In this document: piece after piece, positions 58,096 to 64,000 of the stretch | Layout of the letters: the number at the start of each line of letters is the position of its first letter | Position numbering within the stretch: position 1 is the stretch's first letter | Source of the DNA: Bacteroidota bacterium | Lineage (GTDB): Bacteria; Bacteroidota; Bacteroidia; 2-12-FULL-35-15 | Assembly: GCA_023251805.1 (NCBI GenBank) | Contig: JAHEYB010000006.1 | Location: 19,448 to 83,447 of the forward strand | Direction of reading: 5' to 3' | DNA length: 64,000 nucleotides | Translations under genes and position numbers: made by a program | The notes under the pieces: generated by a model | The model's input: only the letters and a program-made list of their open reading frames with translations | Database searches by the model: none | What the model was told of the DNA's origin: nothing

Positions 58096-59571
58096 ATGTC
58101 AAACAAAAAAGTAATCGTCATAGGAGCAGGATTTGCTGGTTTATCAGCTGCTACCACCTTAGCTCAACAAGGCTTTGATGTTACTCTCCTCGAAAAAAAT
58201 AAAGAACTAGGTGGTCGTGCTCGCAAACTTGAAATAGACGGATTTACCTTTGACATGGGGCCCAGTTGGTATTGGATGCCCGATGTATTTGAAAATTACT
58301 TTTCCAAATTCAATACTTCCGTTGCCAAACAATACGATTTAATTCGATTAGACCCTTCCTATGCCGTGTTCTTCAGCAAAGATGAAGTCATGCGCATTCC
58401 AGCAAACCTAAACGAGTTTTATCAACTCTTTGAAAAATACGAACCGGGAAGTAGCATTCAATTGAAAAAGTTTTTAGCCGATGCCGAATACAAATACAAT
58501 GTGAGCATGAGTGATTTTGTTCACAAACCAAGCCTCAGCATTTTTGAATTTGTGGACCTTCGTATTTTAAATGCTGCACTCAAAATGGATTTGTTTAAAT
58601 CCATCAGCAAATACATTCACAAACATTTCAAGAATGATAAACTCATTCAGCTTTTAGAATTTCCTGTTTTATTTCTTGGCGCAAAACCCAATGAAACTCC
58701 AGCATTGTATAGTATGATGAATTATGCGGATATTGTTTTAGGAACTTGGTATCCGATGGGTGGTATGTATAAAATTGTGGAAGCAATGGTAAATGTTGCT
58801 CAACAGCAAGGAGTGAAAATAAAACCAGGAGAAATTGTTTCAAAGATAAATGTTGTTGATGGAAAGGCTGTAAGTGTTGTTTCCAATGGCGTAACTTATA
58901 CTGCAGATGTTATTATCGGAGCGGCAGACTATCACCATGTAGAACAAAATCTTTTAGAAGAAAAATATCGTAACTATTCGGAGAGTTATTGGAAGTCGAG
59001 AAAAATGGCGCCTTCCTGCTTAATGTATTATATTGGATTGGATAAAAAGTTAACAGGATTAGAACACCACAACTTATTTTTTGACACTCCATTTGATTTG
59101 CATGCCGAAGAAATTTATGACCGACCACAATGGCCAACAAAGCCACTCTTCTACTCTACCTGTGCTTCTAAGACAGATAAATCGGTTGCACCCGAAGGAA
59201 AAGAAAATTTAGTACTTTTAATTCCAATTGCAGTGGATATTGAAGATACCGAAGCGATAAGAGAGAAGTATTTTAATATCATGATGGAACGTTTGGAGCA
59301 TTTAACCGGACAAACTATTAAGCAGCATGTGATTGTTAAAAAGAGTTATGCAATAAACGATTTTAAAAAGGATTACAACTCTTTTGGCGGTAATGCTTAC
59401 GGATTAGCAAATATTTTAAAACAAACAGCGATACTAAAACCATCGCTAAAGAACAAAAAGGTATCAAATTTGTATTATGCCGGACAGTTGACTGTTCCAG
59501 GGCCGGGTGTTCCGCCTAGTATTATTTCGGGACAAGTTGTGGCGAAAGAGATTATTAAAAAGTGGAATTAA
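58096..59571 (+). CDS. crtI: Phytoene desaturase
   Basis: KVIVIGAGFAGLSAATTLAQQGFDVTLLEKNKELGGRARKLEIDGFTFDMGPSWYWMPDVFE; C-terminal YYAGQLTVPGPGVPPSIISGQVVAKEI. Confidence 0.95.
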   Translation: MSNKKVIVIGAGFAGLSAATTLAQQGFDVTLLEKNKELGGRARKLEIDGFTFDMGPSWYWMPDVFENYFSKFNTSVAKQYDLIRLDPSYAVFFSKDEVMRIPANLNEFYQLFEKYEPGSSIQLKKFLADAEYKYNVSMSDFVHKPSLSIFEFVDLRILNAALKMDLFKSISKYIHKHFKNDKLIQLLEFPVLFLGAKPNETPALYSMMNYADIVLGTWYPMGGMYKIVEAMVNVAQQQGVKIKPGEIVSKINVVDGKAVSVVSNGVTYTADVIIGAADYHHVEQNLLEEKYRNYSESYWKSRKMAPSCLMYYIGLDKKLTGLEHHNLFFDTPFDLHAEEIYDRPQWPTKPLFYSTCASKTDKSVAPEGKENLVLLIPIAVDIEDTEAIREKYFNIMMERLEHLTGQTIKQHVIVKKSYAINDFKKDYNSFGGNAYGLANILKQTAILKPSLKNKKVSNLYYAGQLTVPGPGVPPSIISGQVVAKEIIKKWN

Positions 59572-59573
59572 TA

Positions 59574-59683
59574 CGTCATCCTGAGCATTCTGCGTTAAAG
59601 CAGAAATTTCGAAGGATGGATTGTTTTGACCACAAAATATAGTAGCTAAATGAATATACCCTTCGACTCCGCTCAGGGTGACG
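59574..59683. repeat. CGTCATCCTGAGC ... GCTCAGGGTGACG inverted-repeat element
   Basis: Terminal 13-mers complementary with one mismatch; internal TTCTGCGTTAAAGCAGAA hairpin. Confidence 0.85.
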
Positions 59684-59713
59684 AATAGTTTAGAATTTAA
59701 GTACACAATTAAA

Positions 59714-60553
59714 ATGAAAGATTTATACAACGAAGTATGTTACAAGTGTAGCAAGTTGGTTACAACCAACTACAGTACTTCGTTTTCCTTAGGAGTAAGT
59801 TTGTTGCATCGCGATTTTGTGATGCCGATTCATGCTATTTATGGCTTTGTTCGTTTTGCTGATGAAATTGTTGACACCTTTCATTCCAACAATAAAAAAG
59901 AATTACTCGATCGTTTTGTAAAAGATACTCATGATGCTATAAATGATAAAATCAGTTTAAACCCAATATTACAAAGCTTTCAGGACACTGTAAACAAATA
60001 CAATATTGACATTCAATTGATTGATACTTTTTTAAAAAGTATGGAAATGGATTTGGATAAAAATAAATACAGTCAAGCAGGATATGAGGAGTATATTTTA
60101 GGTTCGGCAGAGGTAGTTGGCTTAATGTGCTTGAAAATATTTGTGGAAGGAGATGAAAAGCAATACCAGGAATTGAAACACGATGCAATGAAATTAGGTT
60201 CGGCTTTTCAAAAAATAAATTTCCTACGAGATTTAAAAGCAGATGTGCATACACTTGGCAGAGCATATTTCCCGGGGTTTGAACTAGCAAAATTCAATGC
60301 TTCTTCAAAAAAAGAAATCGAAGCGGATATTCAGAAAGATTTTGATGCGGGCTTAAGAGGAATTAAAAAATTGCCTCGCAAAGCACGACTGGGAGTTTAT
60401 CTGGCTTATATTTATTACATCTCCTTGTTCAAGAAAATTAAAAAAACGGAGCCTGAAAAGGTCATGCATACACGTATTCGCATTTCCGATTCAAAAAAGT
60501 ACATGCTTTTTATGGGCTCATACTTTAAGCATCAATTCAATATTATCAAATAA
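59714..60553 (+). CDS. crtB: Phytoene synthase
   Basis: TTNYSTSFSLGVSLLHRDFVMPIHAIYGFVRFADEIVDTF; GSAFQKINFLRDLKADVHTLGRAYFP; start refined to 59714. Confidence 0.93.
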   Translation: MKDLYNEVCYKCSKLVTTNYSTSFSLGVSLLHRDFVMPIHAIYGFVRFADEIVDTFHSNNKKELLDRFVKDTHDAINDKISLNPILQSFQDTVNKYNIDIQLIDTFLKSMEMDLDKNKYSQAGYEEYILGSAEVVGLMCLKIFVEGDEKQYQELKHDAMKLGSAFQKINFLRDLKADVHTLGRAYFPGFELAKFNASSKKEIEADIQKDFDAGLRGIKKLPRKARLGVYLAYIYYISLFKKIKKTEPEKVMHTRIRISDSKKYMLFMGSYFKHQFNIIK

Positions 60554-61050
60554 TGAAAAATTTATTTTTTTTATTGTTTTTTATTTGTCAGACACTCTCT
60601 TACTCCCAAGTTATCACTCCTGATGCGCTCAGAAGAGAATACCAACAAGTGAATACCGACAGTGCATCCTGTGCAAAAATCTATAAAAAGATTATTAAGT
60701 CGAACAATGCTGATAATATTACAACGGCTTATCGCGGAGCAATCACAGCCTCAATGGCAAATTATTCCAAAGACAAAAAAGAAAAATTAAAACTATTCAA
60801 TTCGGGAAAAAAATTGCTGGAGCAAGCCATTACTAGCGATAGCACAAATATTGAAACCCGCTTTTTGCGTTTTACAATTCAAAGCAATTGTCCGAAAGCA
60901 CTGGGATATAATAAACAACTCAGTTCCGACAAAAATTTTATCCTAAAAAATTATTCTTCCACTACAAACATTGCTGTTAAACGAATGATTAGCTCGTTTT
61001 CTCAACAGTGTAAGAGTTTAACAGAAACTGAAAAACAAAAATTGAAATAA
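60553..61050 (+). CDS. Secreted hypothetical protein in the carotenoid operon
   Basis: Signal peptide MKNLFFLLFFICQTLSYSQ; its ATG overlaps the last base of the crtB stop. Confidence 0.7.
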   Translation: MKNLFFLLFFICQTLSYSQVITPDALRREYQQVNTDSASCAKIYKKIIKSNNADNITTAYRGAITASMANYSKDKKEKLKLFNSGKKLLEQAITSDSTNIETRFLRFTIQSNCPKALGYNKQLSSDKNFILKNYSSTTNIAVKRMISSFSQQCKSLTETEKQKLK

Positions 61051-61051
61051 G

Positions 61052-61687
61052 ATGTCAGAACAAAAAGATAAGCGCCTTTTTGTATCAACAATTATTCTGG
61101 TGGTGGTACATCTTTCAGGAGTGATTGGCATTCACTCACAATACAAGGATTTGTTTTTGCTGTGCACTCCTCTTAATCTTCTGATTAGTGCCGCACTTTT
61201 ATTTTTGAACCAAAAAGAATTTTCACTTACTTTTTACATTTTTTGTCTTGTTGCATTTTTAACCGGACTAACGGTTGAATGGATAGGAATTCACACAGGA
61301 TTGCTTTTCGGCTCTTATTCCTACGGTGATGTACTAGGAATAAAAATTTCAGGAGTTCCATTGATTATTGGAATAAACTGGTTATTACTTGTTTTTTCTG
61401 TAGGCGTAATCTGCAATAAAATTAAAACCAATATTTTTATAAAAAGTCTGCTTGGTGCATTACTACTCGTAATTTTAGATTTTTTCATAGAACCTGTTGC
61501 TGTAAAATATTATTTTTGGTCGTGGTACGACACTGCTCCTCCGATCAGAAATTACACTGATTGGTTTATTATTTCTTTTTTGCTCTTGCTATTATTCAAC
61601 AAATTAGAATTTAATAAAACCAATCCCTTAGCAAAAGCTTTATTTCTTGTGCAATTAGTATTTTTTATCTCACTTACTTTTTTTTGA
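61052..61687 (+). CDS. Carotenoid biosynthesis protein, CruF/DUF422 family
   Basis: LTVEWIGIHTGLLFGSYSYGDVLGIKISGVPLIIGINWLLLVF...LDFFIEPVAVKYYFWSWYDTAPPIRNYTDWF. Confidence 0.88.
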   Translation: MSEQKDKRLFVSTIILVVVHLSGVIGIHSQYKDLFLLCTPLNLLISAALLFLNQKEFSLTFYIFCLVAFLTGLTVEWIGIHTGLLFGSYSYGDVLGIKISGVPLIIGINWLLLVFSVGVICNKIKTNIFIKSLLGALLLVILDFFIEPVAVKYYFWSWYDTAPPIRNYTDWFIISFLLLLLFNKLEFNKTNPLAKALFLVQLVFFISLTFF

Positions 61688-62361
61688 TGAAATTCACCTA
61701 TCTGCTTACCATTCTTTTGACACTCTCCTACCCGCTTTTCAAAAGTTTTGAAAGCAAAATCGCTTTTTTCACTAAATGGAAATTTCTTTTTCCTGCTATT
61801 TTGATAAGCGCGACAGTGTTTATAGCCTGGGATGTATGGTTTACAAGCATTGGTGTTTGGCGTTTTAATAACAACTATGTTTTAGGAATTTATATATTAA
61901 ATCTTCCATTGGAAGAATGGCTTTTCTTTTTAGTTGTTCCTTTTTCTTGCGTATTCATTTATGAAGTATTGAACTATTTTGTAAAAAAGGATTTGCCGAA
62001 ACAATATTCTAAATACATTACACTTTCGCTTGCTGCCTTTTTACTTATTATCTCAATTGTTTATCGTGACAGAATCTACACATTCATTGATTTTTTCGCC
62101 TTAGGCCTTTTTCTTTTAATGCACCAGTTCATTATTAAAAGCAATTATATTGGTCGCTTTTACATTACATGGGCTGTTTGTTGCATTCCTTTTCTAATAG
62201 TAAATGGTATTATTACCGGAATGCCAATCGTCATTTACAACAATCTAAACAACATCCAAATTCGTATATTCAGTATTCCACTTGAAGATATGTTTTACGG
62301 CATGCTCAATATTCTTTTGGTGATTACAATTTATGAATACCTAAAGCAAAAGAAAAAATGA
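61687..62361 (+). CDS. Lycopene cyclase, fused CrtYc-CrtYd type
   Basis: AWDVWFTSIGVWRFNNNYVLGIYILNLPLEEWLFFLVVPFSCVFIYE plus second half IRIFSIPLEDMFYGMLNILLVITIYE; ATG overlaps the cruF stop (TGATG). Confidence 0.85.
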   Translation: MKFTYLLTILLTLSYPLFKSFESKIAFFTKWKFLFPAILISATVFIAWDVWFTSIGVWRFNNNYVLGIYILNLPLEEWLFFLVVPFSCVFIYEVLNYFVKKDLPKQYSKYITLSLAAFLLIISIVYRDRIYTFIDFFALGLFLLMHQFIIKSNYIGRFYITWAVCCIPFLIVNGIITGMPIVIYNNLNNIQIRIFSIPLEDMFYGMLNILLVITIYEYLKQKKK

Positions 62362-62954
62362 AGAAAATTCTATTGACTTGTATCCTGTCGGGATTTTGCA
62401 TCAATTTATTCGCCCAAATACCTAACAGTGCTGAGCTTTTCGATTTTAATAAATCACGGAATAAAAAAACAACAAAGGGCTTGTATGTTTTGGGTGCTTG
62501 GGCATTGGCAAACATTGGAACCAGTGCTTACTATTATTCGAACACCGAAGGAGTAGATCAATCTTTTCACCAAATGAACCTGATGTGGAATGGCGCTAAC
62601 ACTTTTATTGTTGTAGCGAGTCTTTTACCAAAACAAAGAAACGACCTTAATCTTACCAAAACACTCAACTGGCAAAGCAATACCGAAGCAGTTTATATTG
62701 CAAGTGCCGCATTGGATTTGGTTTACTCAACAGCAGGATTTGTTTTAACTGAAAAAGCAAAAAACGATTTTGCTCAACACGATAAATATCAAGGTTGGGG
62801 AAATTCACTAATCTATAATGGTGGCTTCCTCTTTCTGTTTGATACCAGCATGTTTATTGTACACAAGCGAAACGGAAAGAAGCTCTATAAAATGATGGAT
62901 AAAATAAATTTATCAGCCGGAGGAAACGGCATAAAACTTGTTTTACATATCTAA
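62358..62954 (+). CDS. Membrane protein of unknown function
   Basis: 4-bp ATGA overlap with the cyclase gene; signal peptide and TM segments (GLYVLGAWALANIGTSAYYYSN). Confidence 0.7.
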   Translation: MKKILLTCILSGFCINLFAQIPNSAELFDFNKSRNKKTTKGLYVLGAWALANIGTSAYYYSNTEGVDQSFHQMNLMWNGANTFIVVASLLPKQRNDLNLTKTLNWQSNTEAVYIASAALDLVYSTAGFVLTEKAKNDFAQHDKYQGWGNSLIYNGGFLFLFDTSMFIVHKRNGKKLYKMMDKINLSAGGNGIKLVLHI

Positions 62955-62989
62955 ATTTTTATACCTTTAAATATTCAAAAACGTAAACC

Positions 62990-63412
62990 ATGAAAAAAAT
63001 CTTCTCATTACTTAGTATTATTTTGATTGCCACTTCCATTCAAGCACAAACAGCTACAACAGGAGCAACAAAACCAAAAGCAGCACCAAAACTTACCGAC
63101 AAAGATATAATGATGTGTGATAAAAACTGGTCGGTTGTTTCAGTTGAAGAATGGGGCGTAGTTACAAAACCTCCGGGAGAAAAAAACAAAACCGACATGT
63201 TAAAATTAACACAAGACATGAAATTTGAATCAGTGATGTTTGGAATCAAACACGTTGGCACATGGATAAAATCAGGACAATATATTATTATGACGGATGA
63301 AGCGAAAATGAAAATTAGTTATAAAGTATTGATTACTGACCCAACAAAATTAAAAGTAGATCATTACAGCGATGAAGACGGGCACTCGATTTTTGAATAT
63401 GAACCAAAATAG
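62990..63412 (+). CDS. Secreted lipocalin-like hypothetical protein
   Basis: Signal peptide MKKIFSLLSIILIATSIQAQ; compact beta-rich C-terminus. Confidence 0.6.
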   Translation: MKKIFSLLSIILIATSIQAQTATTGATKPKAAPKLTDKDIMMCDKNWSVVSVEEWGVVTKPPGEKNKTDMLKLTQDMKFESVMFGIKHVGTWIKSGQYIIMTDEAKMKISYKVLITDPTKLKVDHYSDEDGHSIFEYEPK

Positions 63413-63413
63413 T

Positions 63414-63535
63414 TGGGAGTTGGGAGTACTTAGTTGGTAGACGGTTTACTGAATAATACTTAAGTTATTTTAGAGCACACTTTTCTTCGCACTAGTCTAC
63501 GAACCACCCACTACCTACTACCAACTAGCCCAGTA
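63414..63535. repeat. Imperfect inverted repeat with AGTTGGTAG/CTACCAACT words
   Basis: AGTTGGGAGTTGGGAGTACTTAGTTGGTAGAC opposed by GTCTACGAACCACCCACTACCTACTACCAACTAGCCCA. Confidence 0.8.
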
Positions 63536-64000
63536 GTAATCTTCGCACTCAACAAACACAGCGGAATGCTTGGTCCAGGATGTACACTTCCTCCACAAAA
63601 ATACAAGCCTTTTATTTCTTTAGAAAAATTTGGGTGACGCATAAAGGCAGCAAATTTATTGTTTGATGCGTTTCCATAAATCGCTCCGAAAGCACTTGAT
63701 GTGCGCGCTTCCACCACTCTTGGATCTAAAATCATTTCACATTCAATAAGCGGACGAATATCTGTTTTTAATATTCGATTCAACTTCTCTATCATTTTTT
63801 CACGCGATTCGTTTACCAATTTATCCCAATCTTGTCCGATATTATTTGGAACATTGATAAACGTAAACCAGTTTTCACAACCTGCTGGTGCATCTTCTGG
63901 AGAATGCTTAGAAGTAATGTTCACATAAATAGTAGAATCGGAATAGACTGTCTTTTTTGAAAAAATGGTATCAAACTCTTCCCGATAATTTTCACTAAAA
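63511..64000 (-). CDS. Phytoene desaturase-family protein, CrtD-like (N-terminus beyond window)
   Basis: In-frame reading continues to the edge: FSENYREEFDTIFSKKTVYSDSTIYVNITSKHSPEDAPAGCENWFTFINVPNN...LKGLYFCGGSVHPGPSIPLCLLSAKITTGLV. GTG 63924 in the ORF track is internal. Confidence 0.85.
   Translation of the reverse strand, partial: FSENYREEFDTIFSKKTVYSDSTIYVNITSKHSPEDAPAGCENWFTFINVPNNIGQDWDKLVNESREKMIEKLNRILKTDIRPLIECEMILDPRVVEARTSSAFGAIYGNASNNKFAAFMRHPNFSKEIKGLYFCGGSVHPGPSIPLCLLSAKITTGLVGSR

Noticed and set aside
59952-60290. 112-aa minus ORF
   Set aside because: Antisense to crtB.
1-64000. tRNA, rRNA, prophage, transposase or defence islands
   Set aside because: None recognised on reading the sequence and ORF list; a tRNAscan/Infernal and HMM search would be needed to exclude small ones.

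Overview
64-kb chromosomal window from a Bacteroidota bacterium. Supporting signs are TonB-dependent receptor, T9SS C-terminal sorting domains, TAnnTTTG-type -7 boxes, TamL-like lipoprotein barrel, CruF/CrtYcd-type carotenoid genes and A/T-rich codon usage. About 48 genes are supported. Most are housekeeping: rluF-like, pcm, hbd, accC, trxA, dnaE, rpsP-rimM, trmN6, pckA, rsmE, fbaB, accD, rpsO, pnp, rpoD, rpe. Three loci stand out: (i) a cobalamin riboswitch followed by a BtuB-like receptor and a beta-propeller lipoprotein (BtuG-like) cut by the left edge; (ii) three TPR/TM/coiled-coil paralogues that all stop at the same 'ILDSIRYAKRIQQSLLPSEKYI..LKRL' motif, which in other Bacteroidota proteins usually precedes a SpoIIE/PP2C domain; (iii) a carotenoid cluster (crtI-crtB-hyp-cruF-lycopene cyclase ... 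convergent crtD). No tRNA, rRNA, CRISPR, transposase or prophage was recognised. The most unusual signal is non-coding. Most longer intergenic gaps hold an imperfect inverted-repeat element of about 50-180 bp whose arms are built from short iterated words (GAAAGTTA, GAATTACGAA, GCAGAGG, AGTTGGTAG, CTGAGCGGAGTCGAAG and others). The word differs from gap to gap but the architecture is the same. All product names come from reading the sequence and remembered family motifs; no database search was run.
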